Assembly: GCF_024213555.1 (NCBI RefSeq)
Contig: NZ_JANAVO010000001.1
Coordinates: 2,852,001 to 2,916,000 of the forward strand
Origin: Allokutzneria sp. A3M-2-11 16
Lineage (GTDB): Bacteria > Actinomycetota > Actinomycetes > Mycobacteriales > Pseudonocardiaceae
Length of the DNA stretch: 64,000 nt
Direction: 5' to 3'
Shown one piece after another: positions 49,909 to 58,557 of this stretch (position 1 is the stretch's first letter; each line of letters opens with the position of its first letter). Both the position numbers and the translations under genes were made by a program. The notes under the pieces were generated by a model that did no database searches, was not told where the DNA came from, and saw nothing but the letters and a program-made list of their open reading frames with translations.

Positions 49909-51663
49909 TTAGCTGATGCAGGGGATGCCGTCGGGCGTCATCTCCGGGCTCCCGCCCTGGTTCGGCGCCGCCGGACGGAGGCCGCCGAGCTCCAGGAGCT
50001 GGTGCCCCGCCACGTTGTTCTTCTTGCCCGGACCCGAGTAGTCCTTGCCGATGAACAGCCGCACCGTGCCCGGGGGGATCATCCGGTCCTTGTCCTCCTC
50101 CAGGACGGCGGTGCCGCCGATGGCCTCGGCGACCTTCTTGCCGAAGTCCTGCTGCCCCTTGGAGTAGCGCACCACGGTCTTCGCCCGCGCGACGGCGTTG
50201 TCCACGTTGCCCTTGGCGAAACCCTTGGACACCAAGGCGTCCAGCACGTCGTTGGCCAGCCCGGAGGCACCGGTGGCGTTGCGCACCTCAATGGTGATTG
50301 ACTTGGTGTCCGCCCCACCGCCGCCCGAGGGGGGCTGGGTCGAGGACGCGGGTGGCTGTTCCTTGGTCTGGTTGGTGACGAACGCCTTGACCTGCTTCGG
50401 GTCCACCTTGAGCGCGAGACCGTCGTCGGTCTTGATGTCGCCCTCGATCGGGATGGTCTTGAACTCCACCCCGCCGCTCATCACCGGCTGCATCTGCTGG
50501 GCGAACTGCAGCAGGTCCATGTTCTTGTCCACCACCACGGACTTCTTGACCGCGTTGACCAGCCCGGTCAGCTTGCCGGGATCGGTGAGGGTGCCCGCGG
50601 AGGTGATCTTCTTGGCCATCGCCTTGAGGAAGGTCTGCTGGCGCACGATCCGGTCCAGGTCGCTGGGCAGGCCGTGCCGCTGCCGGACGAAGGCGAGCGC
50701 CTGCGCGCCCTGGATGGTCTGCACGCCCTTGGGGAAGTTCGCCCCGGACATGTTGTCCTTGGTCGCCGCCTTAAGGCAGACCTCGACGCCGCCTATCGCC
50801 TTGGTGATCTCGTAGAAGCTCGCCAGGTTCACCTCGGCGTAGTGCTCGATCTTGACCCCGGTCAGCTCGGCGACCGTGTCGACCATGCCCTTGCGGCCCG
50901 CGGTGTTGGCCTCCTGCGCGACGACAGCCTTGCTCTTGCCCGCCTTGAGCAGCTTCTTCGTCGCGGCGTTCTTGTTGAACGAGTACGCCGCGTTGATCTT
51001 GTGCTTGCCGAAGCCGCCCGCGATGTCCACGTAGGAGTCGCGGGGCAGCGAGATGCCCACCGGCTTCCCGTCCACCGGGATGTGCACCAGGATCATCGAG
51101 TCCGTGGTGTCGCCACCGCTGTTGCTGCCGCCCGCGTGCAGCTCGCGCAGCACCTCCGGGGGCAGGTCGTTGCCCTGCGCGTCGGTGCGGCTGTCCAGGC
51201 CGACCATCAGGATGTCGAGCGCGCCGTCCAGCGGCTTCGGGCCCTGGGCCTCGGTCACGTCGTCGGTGGTGAAGTCGTTGAGCGTGCCCCAGGCGTAGCC
51301 GGTGACGCACAGCACGATCACCGAGACGAGTGCCGCGACCGTCTTGCCCGGGTGGATCCGGCGGTTCGGGGGTGCGGCGGGGACCGGGCGCTTGGTGGTC
51401 CGCGCGGACTCGCTGCGCACGCGCGCGGTCTTGCTCCGGGCCGGAGGAGGTCCCTGCGGCACGACGCGGGCATCACGCGCGCGCCCGCCCGCCTGGTCCT
51501 GGCGACGCGGCTGTTCGGGCGGCACCCTGCCACCTGGAGGGGGAACGGCTCGTCCGCGTCCGCCACCCGAGCCGGGCGGCTGGGACCGTCCCTGCTGCCC
51601 CGGCTGGTTCCTCGGGACCCCGCGCCGGGGGTTGCCCCCTGGCCGCATCGGACGGTCGTCCAC
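49909..51663 (-). CDS. LytR-CpsA-Psr family ligase with C-terminal LytR_C domain
   Basis: A 584-residue LCP protein. The first 110 residues are Arg/Gly/Pro-rich and cytoplasmic, followed by a membrane helix (about 112-132). The LCP catalytic domain has MVGLDSRTDAQGNDLP, ISLPRDSYVDIAGGFG and ALAFVRQRHGLPSDLDRIVRQQ. A LytR_C-type domain (about 440-540; VRNATGASGLANDVLDAL) follows, joined by a Gln/Pro/Ser/Gly linker. I prefer GTG 51663 over GTG 51669 because the GGAGG spacing is seven bases. It likely anchors arabinogalactan, and is the homologue of Rv3267 in this position. Confidence 0.9.
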   Translation of the reverse strand: MDDRPMRPGGNPRRGVPRNQPGQQGRSQPPGSGGGRGRAVPPPGGRVPPEQPRRQDQAGGRARDARVVPQGPPPARSKTARVRSESARTTKRPVPAAPPNRRIHPGKTVAALVSVIVLCVTGYAWGTLNDFTTDDVTEAQGPKPLDGALDILMVGLDSRTDAQGNDLPPEVLRELHAGGSNSGGDTTDSMILVHIPVDGKPVGISLPRDSYVDIAGGFGKHKINAAYSFNKNAATKKLLKAGKSKAVVAQEANTAGRKGMVDTVAELTGVKIEHYAEVNLASFYEITKAIGGVEVCLKAATKDNMSGANFPKGVQTIQGAQALAFVRQRHGLPSDLDRIVRQQTFLKAMAKKITSAGTLTDPGKLTGLVNAVKKSVVVDKNMDLLQFAQQMQPVMSGGVEFKTIPIEGDIKTDDGLALKVDPKQVKAFVTNQTKEQPPASSTQPPSGGGGADTKSITIEVRNATGASGLANDVLDALVSKGFAKGNVDNAVARAKTVVRYSKGQQDFGKKVAEAIGGTAVLEEDKDRMIPPGTVRLFIGKDYSGPGKKNNVAGHQLLELGGLRPAAPNQGGSPEMTPDGIPCIS

Positions 51664-51865
51664 GTTCACTCCTCCCCCACCACTTGGTCACACCGGTACG
51701 ACCTCCCAGGCTAACGGCGTGCCGTCTCCTGGCCGGGCGACTCCCCGGTCATTGGAGGACGTACCGCCCTTCTTCCGGGTTGCTTCGGCGTGTCCCGGCG
51801 CTGCTCAGGCCCGTGGCAGACTGCCAGGAGCGGGTACATCCGAGGGGGACTGGAGAGTGGGGACG

Positions 51866-52849
51866 ATGCGCGTACTGGTCACCGGTGGCGCCGGATTCAT
51901 CGGGTCGAACTACGTGCGCAAGGTGCTGACCGGCGCTTACCCGGCCTTCGCCGAGGCCGAGGTGGTGGTGCTGGACAAGCTCACCTACGCCGGGAACGAG
52001 GCCAACCTCGACCCCGTGGCAGGCGACCCCCGCTACCGGTTCGTCAAGGGCGACATCTGCGACGCGGCACTCGTGAGCGAAGTCATGTCCGGCGTGTCGA
52101 CCGTGGTGCACTTCGCCGCGGAGTCGCACGTGGACCGCTCCATCATGGGCGCGTCGGACTTCGTGCTGACCAACGTGCTCGGGACGCAGACCCTGCTCCA
52201 GGCCGCGCTCGACGCGGGCGTGTCGAAGTTCGTGCACGTGTCCACCGACGAGGTCTACGGCTCCATCGAGTCCGGTTCGTGGACCGAGGAGCACATCCTG
52301 GAGCCGAACTCGCCGTACTCCGCGTCGAAGGCGTCCTCCGACCTGCTGGCCCGCTCGTACTTCCGCACCCACGGGCTCCAGGTGTGCGTCACGCGCTGCT
52401 CGAACAACTACGGGCCGTACCACTTCCCGGAGAAGGTCATCCCGCTGTTCGTCACCAACCTGCTCGACGGGCACAAGGTGCCGCTCTACGGCGACGGCCT
52501 CAACGTCCGCGACTGGCTGCACGTCGACGACCACTGCCGGGGCATCCAGCTCGTCGCCGAGGGCGGCAGGGCCGGTGAGATCTACAACATCGGCGGCGGC
52601 ACCGAACTGACCAACCGCGAGCTGACCGAGAAGCTGATCGCCGCGACCGGCCGGGACTGGTCGATGGTGACGCCCGTCGCGGACCGCCTCGGCCACGACC
52701 GCCGCTACTCGGTGGACATCACCAAGATCGCCAACGAGCTGGGCTACGCGCCGCAGGTGCCGTTCGAACAGGGCCTCGCCGACGTGGTCGCCTGGTACCG
52801 GGACAACCGCTCCTGGTGGGAGCCCTTGAAGGCGCGCGCTGCCATCTAG
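51866..52849 (+). CDS. rmlB: dTDP-glucose 4,6-dehydratase
   Basis: A 327-residue short-chain dehydrogenase-type enzyme (second step of dTDP-L-rhamnose synthesis). N-terminal VTGGAGFIGSNYV binds NAD; HVSTDEVYGS supplies the catalytic Thr-Asp-Glu triad; YSASKASSD holds the Tyr and Lys pair; and YHFPEKVIPLFV is the family motif for nucleotide-sugar binding. ATG 51866 begins the protein. It lies divergent from the LCP operon and nine bases before rmlD, so the two are one unit. Confidence 0.94.
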   Translation: MRVLVTGGAGFIGSNYVRKVLTGAYPAFAEAEVVVLDKLTYAGNEANLDPVAGDPRYRFVKGDICDAALVSEVMSGVSTVVHFAAESHVDRSIMGASDFVLTNVLGTQTLLQAALDAGVSKFVHVSTDEVYGSIESGSWTEEHILEPNSPYSASKASSDLLARSYFRTHGLQVCVTRCSNNYGPYHFPEKVIPLFVTNLLDGHKVPLYGDGLNVRDWLHVDDHCRGIQLVAEGGRAGEIYNIGGGTELTNRELTEKLIAATGRDWSMVTPVADRLGHDRRYSVDITKIANELGYAPQVPFEQGLADVVAWYRDNRSWWEPLKARAAI

Positions 52850-52858
52850 GGTTGCGCT

Positions 52859-53764
52859 GTGACCGACTTCGCTCTTCTCGTTCCCGGCGGACGCGGCCAG
52901 CTCGGCGTGGACATCGCGGCGCTGGCCGAAGCCGCTGGGGCCGGGTTCGTGCACGCGCCCGGCTCGGCCGAACTGGACATCACCGACGCCGAGGCGGTCG
53001 CTGACGCGGTCAGCTCGCTCGCGGCCACGGCGCGCGACGCGGGCCTGCGCCCGGTAGTGATCAACGCGGCGGCGTACACGGCGGTCGACGCGGCGGAGAC
53101 CGATGAGGCCCGTGCGCTCGAAGTGAACGCGGACGGCCCGCGCAACCTGGCGACCGCGTGCGCGAAGCATCGTGTGCGGCTGCTCCACGTCTCCACGGAC
53201 TACGTGTTCCCGGGGGACGCCACGAGCCCCTACGAGCCGGACGACGCCACGGACCCGCGCACTGCCTACGGGCGCACGAAGCTCGCGGGGGAGCGCGCGG
53301 TGCTCGACTCCGGAGCCGAGGCGTGGGTTGTGCGCACCGCGTGGGTCTACGGCGCGGTCGGCACCAACTTCGTGAAGACGATGGTGAAGTTGGAGAGTCA
53401 GCGCGACCAGCTCTCCGTGGTCGGTGACCAGGTGGGTTGCCCGACGTGGTCGGCCGATCTCGCCCGTGGGCTGTTGGAGCTGGCCGCGCGTCCTGAAGGG
53501 CCGCGACAGCGCGTCCTGCACGCCGCGGGCGGTGGAGAGACCAGTTGGTACGGCTTCGCCCGCGCTGTCTTTGAAGAGCTCGGCGCGGACCCGACGAGGG
53601 TTTCTCCGTGCACTACGGCCGATTTCCCCCGCCCTGCGCCGCGCCCCGCGTACTCGGTGCTGTCCGCACGCGCGTGGCAGGAGGCGGGGCTGAGCCCACT
53701 ACGCCCGTGGCGTGAAGCACTGGCCGCTGCGTTCGCGGAGTGCGGGGAAGCGCTGCGATCCTGA
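52859..53764 (+). CDS. rmlD: dTDP-4-dehydrorhamnose reductase
   Basis: A 301-residue NADPH-dependent reductase (last step of dTDP-L-rhamnose synthesis). VPGGRGQLGVDIAAL is the nucleotide-binding loop, STDYVFPGDATSPYEPDD and YGRTKLAGERAV contain the conserved Asp and the Tyr-x-x-x-Lys pair, and VRTAWVYGAVGTNFV is a family marker. GTG start. It follows rmlB with a nine-base gap. The genes rmlA and rmlC must be elsewhere in the chromosome. Confidence 0.93.
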   Translation: MTDFALLVPGGRGQLGVDIAALAEAAGAGFVHAPGSAELDITDAEAVADAVSSLAATARDAGLRPVVINAAAYTAVDAAETDEARALEVNADGPRNLATACAKHRVRLLHVSTDYVFPGDATSPYEPDDATDPRTAYGRTKLAGERAVLDSGAEAWVVRTAWVYGAVGTNFVKTMVKLESQRDQLSVVGDQVGCPTWSADLARGLLELAARPEGPRQRVLHAAGGGETSWYGFARAVFEELGADPTRVSPCTTADFPRPAPRPAYSVLSARAWQEAGLSPLRPWREALAAAFAECGEALRS

Positions 53765-53798
53765 GCACCTACCTACGGCGATTGCGGGGAGCGCGCGG

Positions 53799-54350
53799 AT
53801 GGCGAAGTGGGGCAAGCAGTCCGAGGCGAAGCCGAAGCCGAAGCCGAAGCGACGCAAGGCGGGCTGGACCAGGCTGACCGGCACGCTGCTGCTGGTCGTG
53901 GTGGTGGGCGCGTTGGGGTACCTGCTGGCCAACACGGCCCTCACCGCCAACCGCCTCCCCAACCCGAGCGCGAGCGATCTACGCGGTACTGCCGTCACGC
54001 AGTCCTGCGCGGACGTGGGGCCGGTCAGCTCGAACGGCTTCGGCACGTACGCGCGCTGCACTGCCGAGGTGTCGTGGGAGAACGGCACGCGTGAGACCCG
54101 CGAGTTCGACGGCTCCGAGCTGACCGCGAAGGACGTGGGGCAGCCCGTGCGCGTGGTCCGCGTGACCACGTCGCCGTATCAGTGGCTGCCCGCGCCGGAG
54201 TCCTATCAGCGCGATGGCGGTGACCGCGGGGGCGAGTGGACCGCCACGATGATCTACGCGATCGTCGGCGCCGTGATCCTCTTCAGTGCCGCCGTAGTCC
54301 TCGGCGGACTGCTCTCCCTCATCCGAGGCGTCTTCGCCCGCTCCTCCTGA
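53799..54350 (+). CDS. Hypothetical two-helix membrane protein
   Basis: A 183-residue protein from ATG 53799. After a Lys/Pro-rich start (AKPKPKPKRRKAGWTRL) there is one membrane helix (about 30-48), an extracytoplasmic domain of around 90 residues with two Cys residues (QSCADVG, YARCTAEVSWENGTR), and a second helix near the C-terminus (about 150-175). The domain looks beta-rich; no family recognised. It lies 34 bases after rmlD in the same direction, so it may belong to the rhamnose-polymer module. Confidence 0.65.
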   Translation: MAKWGKQSEAKPKPKPKRRKAGWTRLTGTLLLVVVVGALGYLLANTALTANRLPNPSASDLRGTAVTQSCADVGPVSSNGFGTYARCTAEVSWENGTRETREFDGSELTAKDVGQPVRVVRVTTSPYQWLPAPESYQRDGGDRGGEWTATMIYAIVGAVILFSAAVVLGGLLSLIRGVFARSS

Positions 54351-54372
54351 CCCCACACGAAAGCCGCATTTG

Positions 54373-54438
54373 GGGCGTTAGATTCCCTGAACGGGTCGTT
54401 CAGGGAATCTAACGCCCCCAACGACCCGTTCAGGGAAA
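54373..54438. repeat. Three-arm hairpin between convergent genes
   Basis: A perfect 22-base stem (GGGGCGTTAGATTCCCTGAACG / CGTTCAGGGAATCTAACGCCCC shortened here: left 54373-54394, right 54398-54419) with a three-base loop. The next 16 bases, 54423-54438, are also complementary to 54385-54400, so the left arm can pair with either partner. It lies between the convergent membrane-protein gene and HMG-CoA lyase, and may act as a bidirectional terminator. Confidence 0.7.
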
Positions 54439-54448
54439 AGCGGTGGGG

Positions 54449-55348
54449 TCAGGTGGTGGGCGGGAACGTTCCGGCCCGGCCCAGGAGTGCGGGGACCTCG
54501 CGGCCGAGGCGTTCGGAGAGCCACGCGGAGATGTCCAGGACGGCGTTGACGTCGACTCCCGTGCGCACGCCCATCCGGTCCAGCGCGTAGAGCACGTCCT
54601 CGGTGGCCACGTTGCCCTGCGGCGACGGCGTGTACGGGCAGCCACCGATGCCACCAACCGTGACGTCCAGGGTCGCCACACCGCAGTCCAGTGCGGCCAG
54701 CGCGTTGGCGTAGCCGGTGTTGCGGGTGTTGTGGAAGTGCCCGCGCAACGGCACTCCGGGAGCGACGGCGCGCACCCCGTTGGCGAGCCTGCGCACCTGG
54801 TCGGGGGTGCCGACGCCGATCGTGTCGGCGAGCGAGATCTCGTCGGGGCGGGCCTCGGCGATCCGCCGGGCGATCCCGATGACCTCCTCGACCGCCACGT
54901 CGCCGCTGAACGGGCAGCCGAAGGCGGCCGCGAGCGTCACCGTGGTCCGCACGCCGGTGCTCGCCGCCTCGGCCGCGATCTCCGTCCAGCTGCGCAGCGC
55001 GTCCTCGACGCCGACGCCCAGGTTGCGCCTGCTGAACTCCTCGGTGGTCGCCACGACGACGTTGACCTCGTCGACGCCCGCGGCCAACGCGCGGTAGAGC
55101 CCCTTGCGGTTGAGCACCAGTCCGGCGTAGGAAACCCCTGGCACCCTTGGCACCGAGGCCATCACGTCCTCGGCGTCGGCCAGTTGGGGGACCTTCTCGG
55201 GACGGGCGAAGCTGACCGCCTCGATCCGCCGGAGCCCGGCGGCCACGCAGCACTCGATGAGTTCGATCTTGTCGACCGTGGAGAGCAGGCGCGACTCGTT
55301 CTGCAGGCCGTCCCTGGGCCCGACCTCGATCAACTCCACGCTGCGCAT
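54449..55348 (-). CDS. HMG-CoA lyase-like enzyme (paralogue 2)
   Basis: A 299-residue HMGL-like TIM-barrel enzyme from ATG 55348. Catalytic and metal motifs are VGPRDGLQNESRLL (Arg), HFHNTRNTGYANAL and GGIGGCPYTPSPQGN (Cys). It shares the fold and motifs with the gene at 20505-21440 but is quite diverged, so a different acyl-CoA substrate is likely. It is divergent from a GntR-FCD regulator with two matching operators in between, so it is probably the regulator's target. Confidence 0.85.
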   Translation of the reverse strand: MRSVELIEVGPRDGLQNESRLLSTVDKIELIECCVAAGLRRIEAVSFARPEKVPQLADAEDVMASVPRVPGVSYAGLVLNRKGLYRALAAGVDEVNVVVATTEEFSRRNLGVGVEDALRSWTEIAAEAASTGVRTTVTLAAAFGCPFSGDVAVEEVIGIARRIAEARPDEISLADTIGVGTPDQVRRLANGVRAVAPGVPLRGHFHNTRNTGYANALAALDCGVATLDVTVGGIGGCPYTPSPQGNVATEDVLYALDRMGVRTGVDVNAVLDISAWLSERLGREVPALLGRAGTFPPTT

Positions 55349-55358
55349 CGACCCGCCC

Positions 55359-55442
55359 TTGTATACAACTTCTTGGCTGTTTGAAGGATTGATTTCCGCA
55401 GACAGTTGTGTCAAGCCGAATTGGACTCTAATTTGCATACAA
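55359..55442. promoter_or_regulatory. Two operators, TTGTATACAA and TTGCATACAA, between HMGL and the FCD regulator
   Basis: Palindromic sites at 55359-55368 (perfect) and 55433-55442 (one mismatch), centres 74 bases apart, about seven helical turns. TTGTATACAA resembles known binding sites of GntR-FCD regulators. One site lies near each divergent start, so one regulator could control both genes. Confidence 0.65.
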
Positions 55443-55476
55443 AAGATCGGTAGGCTGGGGACCGACCGCGACGACG

Positions 55477-56130
55477 GTGGTGACTGAAGTGGCTCTGGCG
55501 GCCGAGAAGGCCTACGAGGTCGTCCGCACGGCGATCCTGGACGGCAGCTACCCGCCCGGCGAACGGCTCGGCGAGGTCGAGCTGGCCGAGGCGCTGGGGA
55601 TCAGCCGTACCCCGATCCGGGAGGCCCTGCGCAGGCTCGAGGTGGAGGGCCTGGTCGAGGTGCTGCCGCACCGCGGCGCCCGGGTGGCCAGCTGGTCCCG
55701 CGAGGACCTCGACGAGATCTACGAGCTGCGCATCCTGCTGGAGTCCTTCGCCGCGGCCAGGGCCGCCTCCCGGATCTCCGACGGCGAACTGGGCCGGATG
55801 GACGAGCTGCGCGAGGAGATGGACCGCGCGGTGCACTCCGGCGACGTCGAGCGGATCGCCGCCTGCAACGCCGAGTTCCACGGCATCATCCGGCGGGCCG
55901 CCTCCAGCACCCGGCTGGTCACCATGCTCAACGCGGTGATCCAGCTGCCCCTTGTGCTGCAGACGTTTCACCGATACACCCATGAGGACCTCCAGCGCAG
56001 TGTGGCCCACCACGGCGAACTGGTGCACGCGTTCCGAGCGAGGGATCCGGCATGGGCGGAGTCCGTGATGCGTTCTCATGTGCTGGCCGCGCGGCGGGTG
56101 CTCGCCGGCCGGTCGAGGGATGAGGAGTAG
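55477..56130 (+). CDS. GntR-family regulator with FCD domain
   Basis: A 217-residue regulator. The N-terminal winged helix is AILDGSYPPGERLGEVELAEALGISRTPIREALRRLEVEGLV. The FCD ligand domain (about 80-210) has ELRILLESFAAARAASRI, NAEFHGIIRRAA with its metal-binding Asp/His set, and VAHHGELVHAFRARDPAWAESVMRSHV. Several GTG codons near 55477-55489 could start translation. It lies directly before hyuA, and between two matching operators, so it probably controls the HMGL and hyuA genes. Confidence 0.88.
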   Translation: MVTEVALAAEKAYEVVRTAILDGSYPPGERLGEVELAEALGISRTPIREALRRLEVEGLVEVLPHRGARVASWSREDLDEIYELRILLESFAAARAASRISDGELGRMDELREEMDRAVHSGDVERIAACNAEFHGIIRRAASSTRLVTMLNAVIQLPLVLQTFHRYTHEDLQRSVAHHGELVHAFRARDPAWAESVMRSHVLAARRVLAGRSRDEE

Positions 56131-56137
56131 ACACGCC

Positions 56138-58156
56138 ATGGGGTACCGCCTCGGCGTCGACGTCGGTGGCACCTTCACCGACGTGCTGCTGGTCGACCAG
56201 GTCACCGGCCGCACGTTCCGCGTCAAGACTCCCTCCACCCCCGACAACGCCGGGCTGGGCGTGCGCAGGGGCATCGCCCTGGTCTGCGAGCAGGCCGGGA
56301 TCGGCCCGGACGAGATCAGCCAGGTGGTGCACGGCACGACCCTGGCCACCAACCTGATCCTGCAGGGCAAGGGCGCCCGGGTGGGCCTGGTGACCACGCA
56401 CGGCTTCCGCCGGATGCTGCAGATCGCCCGCTCCTACCTGCCCGGCCCGCTGGCGGGCTGGGTGCAGTGGCCGAAGCCGGAACCCTTGGCGCGCATGGAG
56501 AACACCATCGAGGTGGCCGAGCGCGTCGACGCCGAGGGCCGGATCGTGCAGCCGCTGGACGTGCCGGGCGCGCGGGAGGCGCTGCGCGGCCTGCGCGGGT
56601 CGGGCATCGAGGCGCTGACGATCTCGCTGCTCAACTCCTACGCCAACGACGTGCACGAGCGGATGCTCGCCGAGATCGCCGCCGAGGAACTGCCCGGCGT
56701 GCCGATCTCCTTGTCCGCCACGGTGATCGCCGAGCCGCGGGAGTACGAGCGCGCGCTCGCCGCGGTCGCCGACAGCTACGTGCGGCCCCGGGTCGCCCGG
56801 TACCTCGACGACCTCGGTGAGGTGCTGGCGAGCGCGGGGATCACCGCGCCGCTGTCGATCCTGCGCGGCGACGGCGTGCAGACCATGCCGGACCGCGCCG
56901 CCGACCACCCGCTGGGCCTGCTGCTGTCCGGGCCGGTCGGCGGGGTGGCCGGGGCGAGCTGGTTCGCCGAGCAGCTCGGCCTGCGCGACTTCCTGACCTT
57001 CGACATGGGCGGCACCTCCACCGACATCACCCTGGTCCGCGACGGCAGGCCCCGGCTGGCGAAGCAGGCGATCGTCGGCAGGCTGGAGGTCCGCACCAGC
57101 AGCGTGGACGTCCGCAGCGTCGGCGCGGGCGGCGGGTCGATCGCGCTGGTGGACGAGAACGGCGAGCTGGTCGTCGGGCCGGAGTCGGCGGGCGCGCGCC
57201 CCGGCCCGGTGGCCTACGGCCTCGGCGGCGACGAGCCCACGGTCACCGACGCGAACGTGCTGCTCGGCCACCTCCCGGGCAAGCTCGCGGGCGGCGAGAT
57301 CATGCTCGACCGGGCGGCGGCCCGCCGGGCGTTGAAGGGGCTCGCGCACGAGCTGGGCATCCCGCGCTCCTTCGAGGCCGCCGAGCAGGTCGTCGAGCTG
57401 GTCAACGACAACATGGCCGCGGCGCTGCGCCTGGTCAGCGTGCGCCAGGGCGCGGAGCCCAAGGATTTCGCGCTGCTGGCCTACGGGGGCGCGGGACCGT
57501 TGCACGCCAACGCGATCGGCGTGCTGACCGGCAGCTGGCCGGTGATCGTCCCGCCCGCCCCCGGTGTGCTGTGCGCGCACGGCGACGCGACCGCGGGCCT
57601 GCGCGACGAGGACACCGTGATCATTCGCCGGACCCTCGATGAAATCGATAACAGTGAGCTCAGGGCGTTGGTGGACGATCTGGAGAAGTCGGTGTGCCAC
57701 CGGCTCGAAGCCCTCGGCGTCGCCTGCGCGGAGCAGACCCTGTGCCGCTCGGCGGTGCTCCGGGACGGCGGCCGCGAGGTCCACGTGGAGCTCGCCGACG
57801 CGATCCTGGCCGCGCCCGATCCGCTCGCCGCGATCGGCCACCCGCCGTCAGCGGAGCTCGTGCGCATCGACCTTGTCGCCCAGGGGCCGCGCCTGAACTT
57901 CACCGCGACCGCGCTGCCGCCCGGCGAGGCCGTCCCGGTGACCGCGCTCGTGGCGCACACGGAGATCTGGCACGGCGGGCGCCCGGTGGACGCGCGCATC
58001 TACGACCGCGCGAAGTTGTTGGCGGGCAACGTGATCGTCGGTCCGGCGATCATCATGGAGATGGACTCCACGACCTTGGTGCTGCCCGACCACGCCGCCA
58101 CCGTGCACCCCACCGGCTGTCTCCTGCTCCGCCCGCACCGCTCACGGTTAAGCTGA
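56138..58156 (+). CDS. hyuA: Hydantoinase/oxoprolinase A-type protein
   Basis: A 672-residue protein of the HyuA/OplA family (ATP-dependent hydantoinase or acetone/acetophenone carboxylase-type subunits). N-terminal GVDVGGTFTDVLLVD and middle LTFDMGGTSTDITLV bind ATP; GAGGGSIALVDENGELVVGPESAGARPGP is the family-specific loop. HyuA proteins normally work with a HyuB encoded next to it; no HyuB follows here. The C-terminal part lacks the usual segment after 'AAIGH' that precedes the last domain, so the protein seems shorter by some residues. Start ATG 56138 with GAGGAG upstream. Confidence 0.85.
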   Translation: MGYRLGVDVGGTFTDVLLVDQVTGRTFRVKTPSTPDNAGLGVRRGIALVCEQAGIGPDEISQVVHGTTLATNLILQGKGARVGLVTTHGFRRMLQIARSYLPGPLAGWVQWPKPEPLARMENTIEVAERVDAEGRIVQPLDVPGAREALRGLRGSGIEALTISLLNSYANDVHERMLAEIAAEELPGVPISLSATVIAEPREYERALAAVADSYVRPRVARYLDDLGEVLASAGITAPLSILRGDGVQTMPDRAADHPLGLLLSGPVGGVAGASWFAEQLGLRDFLTFDMGGTSTDITLVRDGRPRLAKQAIVGRLEVRTSSVDVRSVGAGGGSIALVDENGELVVGPESAGARPGPVAYGLGGDEPTVTDANVLLGHLPGKLAGGEIMLDRAAARRALKGLAHELGIPRSFEAAEQVVELVNDNMAAALRLVSVRQGAEPKDFALLAYGGAGPLHANAIGVLTGSWPVIVPPAPGVLCAHGDATAGLRDEDTVIIRRTLDEIDNSELRALVDDLEKSVCHRLEALGVACAEQTLCRSAVLRDGGREVHVELADAILAAPDPLAAIGHPPSAELVRIDLVAQGPRLNFTATALPPGEAVPVTALVAHTEIWHGGRPVDARIYDRAKLLAGNVIVGPAIIMEMDSTTLVLPDHAATVHPTGCLLLRPHRSRLS

Positions 58157-58184
58157 GGCCACGGAACGCTCGTGCCGGAGTAGG

Positions 58185-58311
58185 GCGGTCTTCAAGACCA
58201 CCCGACCCCCCTTGTTGATCATCGTTAACCGCCCCCAACCTCGGGGCGGCCGAGGGTTTGTCGTCGTTGAAGACCGCGAGGAAGGGGGTGGGGCGGACTT
58301 GAAGACCGGCG
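58185..58311. repeat. Long intergenic palindromic repeat, diverged copy (E)
   Basis: A more diverged member of the family, beginning GGCGGTCTTCAAGACCACCC and ending GGGGCGGACTTGAAGACCGG, with inner arms CGTTAACCGCCCCCAACC and GTTTGTCGTCGTTGAAGACC. Arms have drifted. Together with the 13-mer at 58473-58485 and the hairpin at 58491-58545, it accounts for much of the 401-base gap between hyuA and the glycosyltransferase; nothing coding is seen there. Confidence 0.6.
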
Positions 58312-58490
58312 AACCCGGTGATCAGCACGGGGCACGGCCTGGCGGCACGACGGCGGGCGAGGGTGGCTTTCGCCCACTCCGGGGGACCCCCCACTTCAAG
58401 CGTTGCTTGACGTCGCGCGATCAGGCGAACCGCATCGACGCTTGGGCGGAATCCCTCTCAACCCACCAGAACGTCCACTGTGGACGATTG

Positions 58491-58545
58491 CGTACCCAAT
58501 GTGGCATTGGTTACGTCTAGCGAAACAAATGCCACATTGGGTACG
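58491..58545. terminator. Hairpin after the GT4 gene
   Basis: Perfect 18-base arms CGTACCCAATGTGGCATT / AATGCCACATTGGGTACG with a 19-base loop, 12 bases after the stop of the glycosyltransferase that reads leftward. AT-rich relative to the region. Confidence 0.65.
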
Positions 58546-58557
58546 TGAGAGGTGGTG

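Noticed and set aside
13309-58311. CRISPR array
   Set aside because: Repeats are dispersed palindromes separated by many genes, without regular spacers or cas genes.
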